From NCBI GenBank assembly GCA_964602515.1, contig CAZRRJ010000001.1, positions 558,001-622,000 on the forward strand: a DNA stretch of 64,000 nucleotides, in the 5' to 3' direction. This DNA comes from Carboxylicivirga sp964602515. GTDB taxonomy: Bacteria > Bacteroidota > Bacteroidia > Bacteroidales > Marinilabiliaceae. The notes beneath the pieces are model-generated. The model made no database searches and was not told where the DNA came from. It saw only the letters and a program-made list of their open reading frames with translations. Position 1 is the stretch's first letter, and every line of letters begins with the position of its first letter. A program made the position numbers and the translations under genes. Shown here piece by piece: positions 52,180 through 61,062 of this stretch.

Positions 52180-52899
52180 TTAGTCCTGCTTATTTTCTCT
52201 CTCATTGCGTTTAATACGCCTGCGAACAGCTGCGTTATTATTCTCAATTAATACATTAATGTTATCTGCAATACTTTTAAAGCTTTCAGGTTTAGCTTGT
52301 GACATGGCATTAATGTATACCAGCAGCTCTGTATTAATTTGCCGGCGAATGATTTCTTTTTGTCGCCATGCTGTCGTTTTTTTAGCATTAACTGCATCCT
52401 TTTCCACCATTTTTATATAAGCAGCTTCAAATGCTTTTTGCTTTTGTTCCAAATTATCTATTAATGATGCATAATCAGGTAATAGGGCAATACTTTCCTT
52501 TATGTGGTCTTTTTTACAATCTTGCAACAAGGCATTAATGTAGGCACTTTCAATGTTATTTGCCTTGCTAATGGTTTCCATACCATACTGCTCAAGCATG
52601 GTATACAGCTGGTGGGCAGCCCCGGCAATTTCATTATCGGGCCAAAGTAATTTTGATTTCGCTTCAAGAAACAAAAGACGCAGGGCATCATCTCTTTCTT
52701 CGTCTTTTGCCGATAGTTCACTTTTATCAACCACTTCATTAATTGCACCTGTCAGTAATGTATTACTATTACTTAGTTTTTCTATTTGCAGTGTCATAAA
52801 AGCATCTGCTGAATAGTTATTATCATTTAACAGGTTTAAAATACTTGTTGCTACGGTGCTGATTTCACCAACATAGCTTCTTCCGTGTAGTTTATTCAT
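52180..52899 (-). CDS. DUF6261-like helical protein
   Basis: 239 residues, no signal peptide, all helical: MNKLHGRSYVGEISTVATSIL, then LLFLEAKSKLLWPDNEIAGAAHQLY and a C-terminal basic end KSIADNINVLIENNNAAVRRRIKRNE. The length and composition resemble DUF6261 proteins of Bacteroidota, of unknown function; the family call is by recollection, not search. Single gene. Confidence 0.55.
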   Translation of the reverse strand: MNKLHGRSYVGEISTVATSILNLLNDNNYSADAFMTLQIEKLSNSNTLLTGAINEVVDKSELSAKDEERDDALRLLFLEAKSKLLWPDNEIAGAAHQLYTMLEQYGMETISKANNIESAYINALLQDCKKDHIKESIALLPDYASLIDNLEQKQKAFEAAYIKMVEKDAVNAKKTTAWRQKEIIRRQINTELLVYINAMSQAKPESFKSIADNINVLIENNNAAVRRRIKRNERENKQD

Positions 52900-53124
52900 A
52901 CTTGCTGATTTAAATGTTTGTAAAAAAAATATTATAAATATAACAATTAATATTTAGATAAGATATGTATGCAATGTGTTTATTCTTATGGCTACTTATT
53001 TGCCGCCATATCAGCGATATTTTATATGTTTTTTCCCTTTTATGTTGTAATGTGAAAATACATTTTATCTTTTAAAATGGTATGAAATACCCGGTATAAG
53101 CAGGTTGTATTTTTGGGGCTTATT
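52900..53124. other. Intergenic DNA before the tandem array
   Basis: AT-rich, no gene recognised; contains the expected promoter area of the DUF6261-like gene without a perfect -7 box. Confidence 0.35.
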
Positions 53125-53377
53125 GCACAACGCAAGTGGGTAATAAAATACTTTTTTGACCCGCTGCACAACGCAAGTGGACAATAAAATACTTTTTTGA
53201 CTCACTGCACAACGCAAGTGAAGCAATAAAATGCTTTTTTGACCCGCTGCACAACGCAAGTGGAGTAATAAAATACTTTTTTGACTCATTGCACAACGCA
53301 AGTGAAGCAATAAAATGCTTTTTTGACCCGCTGCACAACGTAAGTGGGTAATAAAATACTTTTTTGACTCACTGCAT
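53125..53377. repeat. Tandem array of six 41-42 bp units with hairpin potential
   Basis: TGCACAACGCAAGTG begins units at 53125, 53166, 53207, 53249, 53291 and 53333, with a partial seventh at 53374. Each unit also has ATAAAATRCTTTTTTGAC. Two variants alternate: A (CCGC before, GTGG after, GTA..TAC) and B (TCAC or TCAT before, GTGA after, GCA..TGC). In each variant the flanks pair, so the array can form a series of alternating hairpins. There are no variable spacers, so it is not a CRISPR array. The minus frame reads LHLRCAxxQKSILL but no gene is likely. Confidence 0.85.
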
Positions 53378-53537
53378 ACAGTTTTAATAAACAGTCTCTT
53401 GCAAAAAACATAATTGCCTTTTAATAACTAAGGTACTGGCAATATGTGTCTTGCAAATCAGTCTTATGTCTAAAATTTATTTTTCCTTTATACACTTTAA
53501 TAAGAAAATACACTGGCTGATAATGATGCCCGGACAG
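53378..53537. other. Intergenic region between array and rsgA promoter
   Basis: No gene or repeat seen. Confidence 0.3.
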
Positions 53538-53571
53538 TTTTTTTTGAATTCGTAAAAAAAATCTACCTTTG
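53538..53571 (+). promoter_or_regulatory. rsgA promoter
   Basis: TTTTTTTTG ending at 53546, 17 bases, TACCTTTG (53564-53571), a perfect -7 match. Start expected near 53578, giving an unusually long 5' leader of about 165 bases. Confidence 0.55.
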
Positions 53572-53605
53572 TGGCTTATGACATTAACTACCGTATATCT
53601 GGTGA

Positions 53606-53661
53606 AGTAAAGGCAGGCCTGTCTTTACTGCTAACTTAAAAACTGGTAATTTTATTACCGG
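53606..53661 (+). promoter_or_regulatory. Two hairpins in the long rsgA leader
   Basis: AGTAAAGGCAGG / CCTGTCTTTACT (53606-53629, one wobble) and CTGGTAAT-TTT-ATTACCGG (53643-53661). GGCCTGTCTT occurs in both the first hairpin and just after the second, so alternative pairing is possible. No known riboswitch is recognised. Confidence 0.4.
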
Positions 53662-53741
53662 CCTGTCTTGCGCACATCTTATCTTTCACTAATTTTATTT
53701 AATTATTAGCTACTTAGCTAAAGAATAACAAGTATTAAGCA

Positions 53742-54800
53742 ATGATTAATTTCATACAACAATATGGTTGGGCGCATTACTGTACGCTTAAACCAAATCA
53801 ATACAAAGAACAGCAGGTAGGCCGTATTCAGGCCGTTCATAAAACCAATTACAGTGTTATATGCAGCAATGGCCCGGTTACAGGTGAGCTAACAGGGCAA
53901 ATGCTCTACTCTGCTTCAGCTGAAGAAAGACCACAAACAGGCGATTGGGTTGAAATAATGCCCTACGGATCAAATTGTATTATAAGTGCTACCCTGCCCC
54001 GTTACAGTGTTTTGGCACGTAAGCAGGTGGGTAAAAAAAGCGAAAAACAACTATTTGCGGCCAATATTGATCAGGCCATTATTGTACAGGGGCTCGATCG
54101 TGATTTTAACCCACGTCGTTTAGAGCGCATGGTAACTGCCATAAAGGATGCTGCTATTGAGCCGCTTATATTACTTAATAAGGCAGATTTACTTCCTGAT
54201 TATGAAGAGCAAACGGCATTGGTTAAAAAGCATTTTCCAAAGATTACGATTAAGCCTGTAAGTGCATTAAAACGTGATGGTATTGAACAACTTGAGCAGC
54301 TTTTACAACCGGGTAATACGTATATATTAATCGGATCATCGGGTGCCGGAAAAAGCACTTTGTTAAACGCATTAACAGGTGCTGAAACACAGCGTACAGG
54401 TGCTATAAGTACTGCTGTTGGTAAGGGAAAACACACCACCTCCAGCCGCGAACTGTTTCGTTTACCCAATGGAAGCTTTGTTATTGATACAGCCGGTATA
54501 AGGGAGTTTGGACTGGCTTTGGATAAGCTGGAATCGGTTGCATCAAGCTTTACGGGTATAGATCAACTGGCCGGCTTATGTTACTATAGCGATTGCACGC
54601 ATACCGATGAGCCCGGTTGTGCTGTACAAAAAGCTTTGGATGAGAAACAATTAGATATTGATGTATACAACAGCTTTATTAAGCTCAGAAGCGAAGCAGA
54701 GCATTATACAGCCACGCAGCAGGATAAAAAAAGAAAAGGTAAAGACTTATCCCGCCTGGTGCGAAATATGAAACGTTATAACATTAAAAAGAAATACTAA
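53742..54800 (+). CDS. rsgA: Ribosome small subunit-dependent GTPase RsgA
   Basis: 352 residues. A circularly permuted GTPase that acts in late 30S assembly. OB fold first, then G4 LLNKADLLPD, G1 LIGSSGAGKSTLLNALTG near residue 197, G3 DTAGIREFGL and a C-terminal zinc site CYYSDCTHTDEPGC. Longer than the E. coli protein at the same order. It is followed two bases later by the acetyltransferase gene. Confidence 0.95.
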   Translation: MINFIQQYGWAHYCTLKPNQYKEQQVGRIQAVHKTNYSVICSNGPVTGELTGQMLYSASAEERPQTGDWVEIMPYGSNCIISATLPRYSVLARKQVGKKSEKQLFAANIDQAIIVQGLDRDFNPRRLERMVTAIKDAAIEPLILLNKADLLPDYEEQTALVKKHFPKITIKPVSALKRDGIEQLEQLLQPGNTYILIGSSGAGKSTLLNALTGAETQRTGAISTAVGKGKHTTSSRELFRLPNGSFVIDTAGIREFGLALDKLESVASSFTGIDQLAGLCYYSDCTHTDEPGCAVQKALDEKQLDIDVYNSFIKLRSEAEHYTATQQDKKRKGKDLSRLVRNMKRYNIKKKY

Positions 54801-54801
54801 A

Positions 54802-56067
54802 ATGCAGGAATATATATTTACAAAAGCACAAAAAGAGTCTGAACTACAGCAATTAGCGGCCTTATTTAAGCAGGTCTTTCACCCCGACGAGGTTGGAGAA
54901 CTGGCCAGGCAGCTAACACACCATTTGCCCGGTATGAGCTATCAAAACTGGTATATAGCTAAAGCAAAAGCATCGCAGGAGATTGTTTGTGGTTTTGTAT
55001 TAATACCGTGGCAATGGCAAATGGAAGGCATAGGCCTGAAGGTAGCCGAAATGGGTATTGTTGGTACAAAAGAACAATACAGGGGCAAAGGTTTGTTTAA
55101 AGAAACCAACTGTTTGTTTCAGCAGGATTTAGTAAATAATAACTATGACTTATCTGTTATACAGGGCATACCGGGTATTTATCACCGTTTAGGCTACCAT
55201 TATGCTGTTCCCTTTGAGCATCATACCGAGTTACCTTTATATGCTATAGCCGATAAAGCTGTAAATTATAAGATCAGGTTGGCTGGTGAAGGTGATTTGC
55301 CTTTGTTTTTTAAAGAAGAAAAGAAACACAACAGCCGTTTTGCTATTGGCGTACAGCGTAGCGAAGAACACTGGAAGTATATATTAAGTGAAGGCAGAAA
55401 AACGGATTATGCCAGTGACTTGTATATTATTGAAACAGGTACAGAAGCCTGGTATCTTCGTCTTTTGCATAAGGGTTTCGGACAAGGCTTAATTGTTAGC
55501 GAAGCCAGTGACGAAATGCCCCTCAACGTACTGGAACAAACGCTGGTATTTTTAAAGCAGGAAGCCATAAAGCGTAATAAGGCCTATATTCGTCTTAACT
55601 TACCTGATGCCCATTGCCTTGTTAAGCATGCTTTAAATTACGAAGCGCACTTAAAACCGGCCTATGCATGGCAAGTAAAGGTGATTGATCCCAAACGCTT
55701 TATAACAAAAATAGCCACCTTATTGGAACAACGTATTAAAGCCGGTAAATTCAGGGGTTTAACAGCTACGGTGCTTTTAGACTTTTACACGTCTCAATTG
55801 AGTCTTCGCTTTAATAATGGTAAGCTGCTTAGTATTGATAAAGGCCGTAATGGAACAGCAGATTATAATATGAGTATTCCTGATGATTTATTTGCTCCCC
55901 TGGTATTGGGACATCGCTCATGGCGCGAGTTGCAATTCAACCGTCCTGATATATTTCCGGCAGATCAATATTTGCGAATTGAAACAACACAACCGGCAGA
56001 AGTAACAGGAGATTTAATGGATACACTCTTCCCGAAATTAAACAGTTGGGTGTATTGCCAGTATTAA
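54802..56067 (+). CDS. GNAT acetyltransferase with sterol-carrier-like C-terminal domain (Eis-like)
   Basis: 421 residues. N-terminal GNAT domain with LKVAEMGIVGTKEQYRGKGLFKETN (acetyl-CoA loop QYRGKG), a second GNAT-like half, and a C-terminal SCP2-type domain LLDFYTSQLSLRFNNGKLL and LAPLVLGHRSW-like LFAPLVLGHRSWREL. This order is that of Eis-type acetyltransferases. Substrate unknown. It shares the transcript with rsgA (one-base gap). Confidence 0.85.
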   Translation: MQEYIFTKAQKESELQQLAALFKQVFHPDEVGELARQLTHHLPGMSYQNWYIAKAKASQEIVCGFVLIPWQWQMEGIGLKVAEMGIVGTKEQYRGKGLFKETNCLFQQDLVNNNYDLSVIQGIPGIYHRLGYHYAVPFEHHTELPLYAIADKAVNYKIRLAGEGDLPLFFKEEKKHNSRFAIGVQRSEEHWKYILSEGRKTDYASDLYIIETGTEAWYLRLLHKGFGQGLIVSEASDEMPLNVLEQTLVFLKQEAIKRNKAYIRLNLPDAHCLVKHALNYEAHLKPAYAWQVKVIDPKRFITKIATLLEQRIKAGKFRGLTATVLLDFYTSQLSLRFNNGKLLSIDKGRNGTADYNMSIPDDLFAPLVLGHRSWRELQFNRPDIFPADQYLRIETTQPAEVTGDLMDTLFPKLNSWVYCQY

Positions 56068-56076
56068 GCCGGTATA

Positions 56077-56240
56077 AGAAGAGGGTGTATAAAAAGTAAG
56101 AAAATTGATGCTTTGTTAAAATTCAGCACTACCCCAACCCAAAAAGGAAAACTTATTTTCAAGAATTTCCCTATGCGTATTGGAAGGTGAAAAGTTGTTG
56201 AAAACAAAGGATTCTGTTTTTTGCACATCCTCTCTTTCTT
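56077..56240. mobile_element. MITE-like element, copy 2
   Basis: 164 bases right after the acetyltransferase gene. Terminal inverted repeats: AGAGGGTGTATAAAAAGTAA at the left and, on the opposite strand, AGAGAGGATGTGCAAAAAAC at the right, both with GAA after. It aligns in reverse orientation with 40115-40284. No ORF. Confidence 0.65.
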
Positions 56241-56421
56241 AAGTTTGCGTTGGCTTAATACATATGTAGTTATTCGAATTATTACAATACTGTGTTGTTA
56301 TATTATTGACTTCTAATACTTATATTTAGGGATTTCACTAAAATAAAGTAAAGAATCACCTAAATGTTTCTATTTTCGTGCTTTTAAATCAATAAGTAGC
56401 ACTGGAGCCATACAAAAGCCA
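56241..56421. other. Upstream region of the PepSY gene
   Basis: No gene; AT-rich. No clear -7 box with the full consensus. Confidence 0.3.
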
Positions 56422-57918
56422 ATGAAGTTTTGGAGAAAATACCATAAATGGGGAGGTATAATCCTCAGTTTCTTTCTGCTATTATTTGCCCTGTCAGGTA
56501 TTATTCTTAACCACAGGCAGGCCTTTAGCTCCATTGATATATCCAGAAATATGCTTAGCTCCAGCTACCAGTATAATAATTGGAACAGTGCTGCACTAAA
56601 AGGAGGTATTGAGGCAGACAGCACGCAAACCCTGTTTTATGGCAATGTTGGTTGCTGGATATACGATGCCTCGCATAAAACCTGGGTTGATTTTAACCAG
56701 GGATTTCCAGAAGGAATTGATAACAGGAAGCTTACTAAACTCATCCGCACAAAAAACAACAGGCTCTTTGCTGGTACTTTGTTTGGTTTGTACGAGCACC
56801 GGCAAGGCATATGGCAAAAGACAGGGTTGGGAACAGAACACCAGCATATAACCGACCTTATTGAGGTGAATGATACCTTACACATACTTACAAGAAGCGA
56901 AATAGGCTATTTGGCTTTAAACAAAGCTAATGACAGCATTCGTTTTTCCTGCCTTCCTGCGCCTGGTGATTTTAAAGGCACAACAAGCCTTTTTAAAACA
57001 ATATGGGTATTGCACAGTGGTGAGATACTGGGTTTTACGGGTAAGCTGTTGGTGGACTTTATCGCACTGGTTTTCTTGTTTCTTATTGTTACCGGTATTA
57101 TTTGGTTTATTTCGCCAGCATTAATAAAACGTGCTAAGAAGAAGCTTAAGCCGGTAGAAAATAAAAAGAAGCGCTTTCGTTTTTCGGTAAAATGGCATAA
57201 TAAAATTGGTGTTTATACCATTGTTTTTCTCATCTTTACCACTTTTACGGGTATGTTTCTTCGCCCGCCCCTTCTTATTGCTATTGCCGGAACACAGGTA
57301 AAAAGCATCCCTCTTACTATGCTTGATACGCCTAATGCCTGGTACGACCAGTTAAGAGCAATCAGGTACAATGCTGCCTACAATGTGTATTTTGTATCCA
57401 CCTCTAAAGGTATGTATGCCCTTACAAGCGATAAAAAAGAGATGGTACGCTTACCACACCAGCCCCCGGTATCGGTTATGGGCATTACTGTTTTTGAAGA
57501 GAAAAGAAACAACGGGTATTTAGTAGGTTCATTTAGTGGCCTGTACTTGTGGAATCCCATAGATGGTACATGCTATAATTACATAAGCGGTCAGCCCTAT
57601 GCAACCTCAAAAGGTATGGTGCGGCCAATTGGCGATTTTATGGCTTCGGGTTACTATTCCTATAAGGATGCGGCCTGTTATTTTGATTATAATGCAGGTG
57701 TTAAAGCATTAAGTAAGAAAGGCGATTTTCCGCCCATGCCCCATGCCATTAAGGTGGCCTCTCCCATGTCGCTCTGGAACCTGGCCTTAGAAATACACAC
57801 AGCCAGAATATTTCAGGATGCGATTGGAGCTTTTTATATACTTATTATCCCTTTGACTGGACTTACTACACTTATCTTATTACTATCGGGCTTATGGGTG
57901 TGGATAAAAAAATACTAG
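56422..57918 (+). CDS. PepSY-associated transmembrane protein
   Basis: 498 residues. It starts MKFWRKYHKWGGIILSFFLLLFALSGIILNHR, the PepSY-TM entry helix, with further helices near 210-232 (LLVDFIALVFLFLIVTGIIWFI), 257-279 (IGVYTIVFLIFTTFTGMFLR) and 465-490. Between them lie two extracytoplasmic segments with propeller-like repeats (LFYGNVGCWIYDASHKTWV; RLFAGTLFGLYEHR; YLVGSFSGLYLWNP). Family members act in iron-siderophore or reductase functions, but the precise role here is unknown. Confidence 0.82.
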   Translation: MKFWRKYHKWGGIILSFFLLLFALSGIILNHRQAFSSIDISRNMLSSSYQYNNWNSAALKGGIEADSTQTLFYGNVGCWIYDASHKTWVDFNQGFPEGIDNRKLTKLIRTKNNRLFAGTLFGLYEHRQGIWQKTGLGTEHQHITDLIEVNDTLHILTRSEIGYLALNKANDSIRFSCLPAPGDFKGTTSLFKTIWVLHSGEILGFTGKLLVDFIALVFLFLIVTGIIWFISPALIKRAKKKLKPVENKKKRFRFSVKWHNKIGVYTIVFLIFTTFTGMFLRPPLLIAIAGTQVKSIPLTMLDTPNAWYDQLRAIRYNAAYNVYFVSTSKGMYALTSDKKEMVRLPHQPPVSVMGITVFEEKRNNGYLVGSFSGLYLWNPIDGTCYNYISGQPYATSKGMVRPIGDFMASGYYSYKDAACYFDYNAGVKALSKKGDFPPMPHAIKVASPMSLWNLALEIHTARIFQDAIGAFYILIIPLTGLTTLILLLSGLWVWIKKY

Positions 57919-58376
57919 CTAAGTTATAGATTAAGAATATGTTGATTTGCGAACATTAACTTCCTTAGCACAGTGTGTTAGAAAACCATAACTTGCTATA
58001 TATCCTTTATTTATTCTTTTACTAATAACACCTATCGTGTTTATATAAGTTATTTATTTTGGTAATTTAGAGGCGAAAAGATTAGAACGCGTTTTAGAGC
58101 TATTTACCGAATAAAATGGTTAATAATGAATAAAAAAGAGCATAAAAAATACTTGGAATCATTTAAGAAATATTCTAACAAATAAATCCTCCTCAAAAAA
58201 AGAAGCAAAGAAATCTCCTATTCATTGAGGAATTCATAATTAAGCTTGTAAAATAGGTAAAGTATACGCATCATAGTTAGAGCATGTACTCAAAAAAAGC
58301 TGGCTTTAAAGAAAAGGATTACATTTAAAAGTATGAATTGCATAAAAATAAATAGTATTGAATTTAAAAGTGAATC
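57919..58376. other. Intergenic region
   Basis: 458 bases, no supported gene. A 16-codon ORF near 58126 was not accepted. Confidence 0.4.
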
Positions 58377-59177
58377 GTGATTAAAGAAAAGATATTCAGA
58401 TTAGTTCAGAAGGGAGCTCATGGACAACGAATGAACAGGCATTTTGACTATTTTATCATGTCATTAATTTTATTGAGCGTGATTTCAATAATTTTGGAGT
58501 CGATTACGGAAATAAACAACGATTACGGAGAAATACTGGGGTACTTTGACCTGTTTGCAGTTATTATCTTCTCTATCGAATACCTCATGAGGTTGTATGT
58601 TTCCGACCTGACTCACCCATCGTCCAACAAGATTAAATCTGCATTTCGCTTTGCTTTCTCTGTTTATGGGCTAATTGACTTACTGGCCATATTGCCATTT
58701 TATTTACCTATGTTGATTAAAATAGACTTAAAATTCTTAAGAATATTAAGGTTAACCCGGTTTTTAAGAATTTTAAAAATTAACAGGTATAATGATTCCC
58801 TGAACTTAATATGGGCTGTAATTAAAGAGAAGAGAGCTGAGTTGGCGGTAACCGGATTTATAACTTTCCTGATTCTTTTGTTGGCTTCATTTATAATGTA
58901 TTATGTGGAAGGAGAAAAACAACCTGAACAATTTCCCAATATTTTAGCTTCATTTTGGTGGGCAACAGCCACATTAACAACAGTGGGATACGGAGATATT
59001 TATCCAATTACCGGGCTTGGAAAAATGATTAGCGGACTGATTGCAATCCTGGGTATTGGATTAGTTGCACTTCCAACAGGATTGATCGGTGCAGGATTTA
59101 TGAGTAAAATTGAAAGTAAAAAGAAAACAGATAACATTAAGGCTTGCCCCCATTGTGGAAACAAAATAGAAGAGTAA
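58377..59177 (+). CDS. Six-helix voltage-gated-type potassium channel
   Basis: 266 residues from a GTG (a stop is two codons upstream, and an ATG is at 58431). S1-S4-like helices with FLRILRLTRFLRILKINRYN as the arginine-rich S4, then S5, the pore filter ATLTTVGYGDIYP near residue 203 and S6. The C-terminus has CPHCGNKIEE, half a zinc ribbon. The fold matches KvAP/ion_trans channels. Single gene. Confidence 0.9.
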   Translation: MIKEKIFRLVQKGAHGQRMNRHFDYFIMSLILLSVISIILESITEINNDYGEILGYFDLFAVIIFSIEYLMRLYVSDLTHPSSNKIKSAFRFAFSVYGLIDLLAILPFYLPMLIKIDLKFLRILRLTRFLRILKINRYNDSLNLIWAVIKEKRAELAVTGFITFLILLLASFIMYYVEGEKQPEQFPNILASFWWATATLTTVGYGDIYPITGLGKMISGLIAILGIGLVALPTGLIGAGFMSKIESKKKTDNIKACPHCGNKIEE

Positions 59178-59331
59178 AGCCCCAACCCGGCAAAATTTCA
59201 ACAACATTATTGCACAGTAAGGGGTGTTAACTTCCTTTATAATTATAGTAGGCTTATAGTTGAGCAAGGTAGAAAAACGTATTTACAGTGAAGGAAATCT
59301 AATTCCATTATAGAAACAAATGTTAAAATAT

Positions 59332-59365
59332 TACCATTAAATGGTAGTATTTCATGATTCATTTG
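59332..59365 (+). promoter_or_regulatory. Operator-like dyad and promoter of the ATPase operon
   Basis: TACCATT-A-AATGGTA (59332-59346), flanked by ATA/TAT-type pairing, with TTCATTTG (59358-59365), 7 of 8 to TAnnTTTG, after it. Start expected near 59372. It rules out the ATG at 59341. Confidence 0.5.
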
Positions 59366-59394
59366 TATTTTTGTTGAAAAAAAAAGAAAATGCT

Positions 59395-60606
59395 ATGTTG
59401 ATTGACTTTACTTTAAAGAATTTTCTTTCATATAAAGACGAGTCTAGTTTGCTTTTAACTAGAATTAATTCATACGAGGAACTTGAGAACTTTAATGTTA
59501 TTGATATAAATAGAAATTTTGACTTGCTTAAGTCAATAGCTTTATTTGGCAGTAATGGTGGTGGAAAATCCAATTTAATATCTGCAATAGCATTTATGAA
59601 AGATGTTGTTCATAATTCATTTGTTGAATCAATGAAAAAAGATAGTGAAAGAGGAAAAACAGACATCTATTTTAAGTTAAACACAGACACTCTAAACAAG
59701 CCATCACTATTTGAAGTTACATTCGTAAAAAATGAAATTATCTATAGGTACGGTTTTGAAATATTAAAGAATCAAATTGTTTCTGAATGGTTATATAAAA
59801 AAGTAAAAACTGAGACTTTATTATTTGAAAGAGAAATTGATAATTTCAGAATAAATCAAAATGGATTTTCAGAAGGTAATAAGTATTATAAAGAAGTAAA
59901 AAATAATGTTTTATTTTTAAGTCATTTAGGACAATATAAAGATACACCTGTTTCCTATGAGATAATTGAATGGTTTTTTAATTTAAATGTAATTAGTGGG
60001 TTAGATGATAAGCATTATAAACATGCAACTATGTCATTACTTAAAGAATCAGATAGTTTTAAAAGATGGTTATCTATTGCAACAAAATTTTTAGACATTT
60101 CTAATATTGAGTTAACAGATAAGGACAAATTAGTTACTTATCACAACATTTACGACAAAAACAATATAATAGTTGATTCAGTATCATTTGATTTAGAGTT
60201 AGAAGAAAGCGATGGTACAAAGAAACTAATATATCTTTTAGGAGCAGTATATGATTCTGTTCGAAATGGAAAAGTGTTATTTGTTGATGAATTAAATTCA
60301 AAGTTACATCCAAATCTTACAACAAAATTGTTAACACTTTTTCATGAATTTAATAAAAATCGTGCTCAAGTGATTTTTACTGTTCATGATCCAACTGTTT
60401 TGGATAAAGAAATACTTAGAAGAGACCAAGTATGGTTTGTCGACAGAGATAGGTATGGAGTTTCAGAGTTATATCCTATGTCTGATTTTAAGTCCAGTGA
60501 AGTTAGAAAAACTTCTGATTTTAGGAAGAAATATTTAAATAGTGACTTTGGTGCTGCTGAATCAATTTATATCACAAATGACTTAATTGATTTGATGTAT
60601 GAGTAA
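59395..60606 (+). CDS. AAA/OLD-like ATPase (AAA_15/21 type)
   Basis: 403 residues from MLIDFTLKNFLSYKDESSLLL. This entry with a FLSYKDESSL-type strand and Walker A ALFGSNGGGKSNLISAI (near residue 55) marks the SMC/OLD-like ATPases; the signature LELEESDGTKKLIYLLGAVYD and Walker B VLFVDELNSKLHPNL come near 285 and 300, and ARVIFTVHDPT-type AQVIFTVHDPTVLD is the H-loop. No TOPRIM or nuclease domain is fused. AT-rich like a transferred cassette. It overlaps its partner by 8 bases, as seen in ATPase-effector defence pairs; the specific family is not assigned. Confidence 0.85.
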   Translation: MLIDFTLKNFLSYKDESSLLLTRINSYEELENFNVIDINRNFDLLKSIALFGSNGGGKSNLISAIAFMKDVVHNSFVESMKKDSERGKTDIYFKLNTDTLNKPSLFEVTFVKNEIIYRYGFEILKNQIVSEWLYKKVKTETLLFEREIDNFRINQNGFSEGNKYYKEVKNNVLFLSHLGQYKDTPVSYEIIEWFFNLNVISGLDDKHYKHATMSLLKESDSFKRWLSIATKFLDISNIELTDKDKLVTYHNIYDKNNIIVDSVSFDLELEESDGTKKLIYLLGAVYDSVRNGKVLFVDELNSKLHPNLTTKLLTLFHEFNKNRAQVIFTVHDPTVLDKEILRRDQVWFVDRDRYGVSELYPMSDFKSSEVRKTSDFRKKYLNSDFGAAESIYITNDLIDLMYE

Positions 60607-61039
60607 AAGAGCCAATAAAACATACATCAGGCAACAGGGTAATAAAGCTGATAAGGGGGTAAAGAGGAGATGTATAAACTTTAATTTATCTAAAATTGTC
60701 CCCGACCAAGGACAATCATTACAACAGTGGAATGATGATGGCTTGTTGCTACAACTAATGGAACGCATTAAACAAATTGGAGCATTAACAAGAGAAGAAA
60801 CTATTCATCAAAAGCTGATTAAGGAATACTCTTCAAAAACTGGCTTTCCTCCTAACTCAGAATTTACAAATCCACCATACTTAAATCCAGAAAGATGGGC
60901 GGTAATGCATATTACTAACAATAGTATTGAGGTTGTTGCTGGTTTTATTGAGGATGATATTTTTTACGTAGTATTCTTAGATAAAGAACATAAATTCTGG
61001 CCTACAAATATTCAAGATAGAGGTAAAAATAGAAGATAG
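60599..61039 (+). CDS. Small partner protein of the ATPase, possible effector or toxin-like
   Basis: 146 residues starting MSKRANKTYIRQQGNKADKG, basic at the N-terminus. The C-terminal WAVMHITNNSIEVVAGFIED and DIFYVVFLDKEHKFWPTN pattern is that of a RelE/ParE-like beta-sheet found in many small proteins beside ATPases, ending GFI-D-FYVV-LD-HK-WP. I do not recognise a named family. It overlaps the ATPase gene, so the two are co-translated. RNA-binding or RNase activity is inference. Confidence 0.65.
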   Translation: MSKRANKTYIRQQGNKADKGVKRRCINFNLSKIVPDQGQSLQQWNDDGLLLQLMERIKQIGALTREETIHQKLIKEYSSKTGFPPNSEFTNPPYLNPERWAVMHITNNSIEVVAGFIEDDIFYVVFLDKEHKFWPTNIQDRGKNRR

Positions 61040-61062
61040 TATAAATGCTAGTTATCAATTAA

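Noticed and set aside
53065..53338. Long reverse-strand ORFs through the tandem array (LHLRCAxxQKSILL repeats)
   Set aside because: They arise because the 42-base unit keeps frame; there is no start context, and the composition follows the hairpin structure.
53125..53377. CRISPR array
   Set aside because: The units are contiguous without unique spacers, and no cas gene is near.
58126..58185. 16-codon ORF MNKKEHKKYLESFKKYSNK-like
   Set aside because: Short lysine-rich reading in AT-rich DNA without other support.
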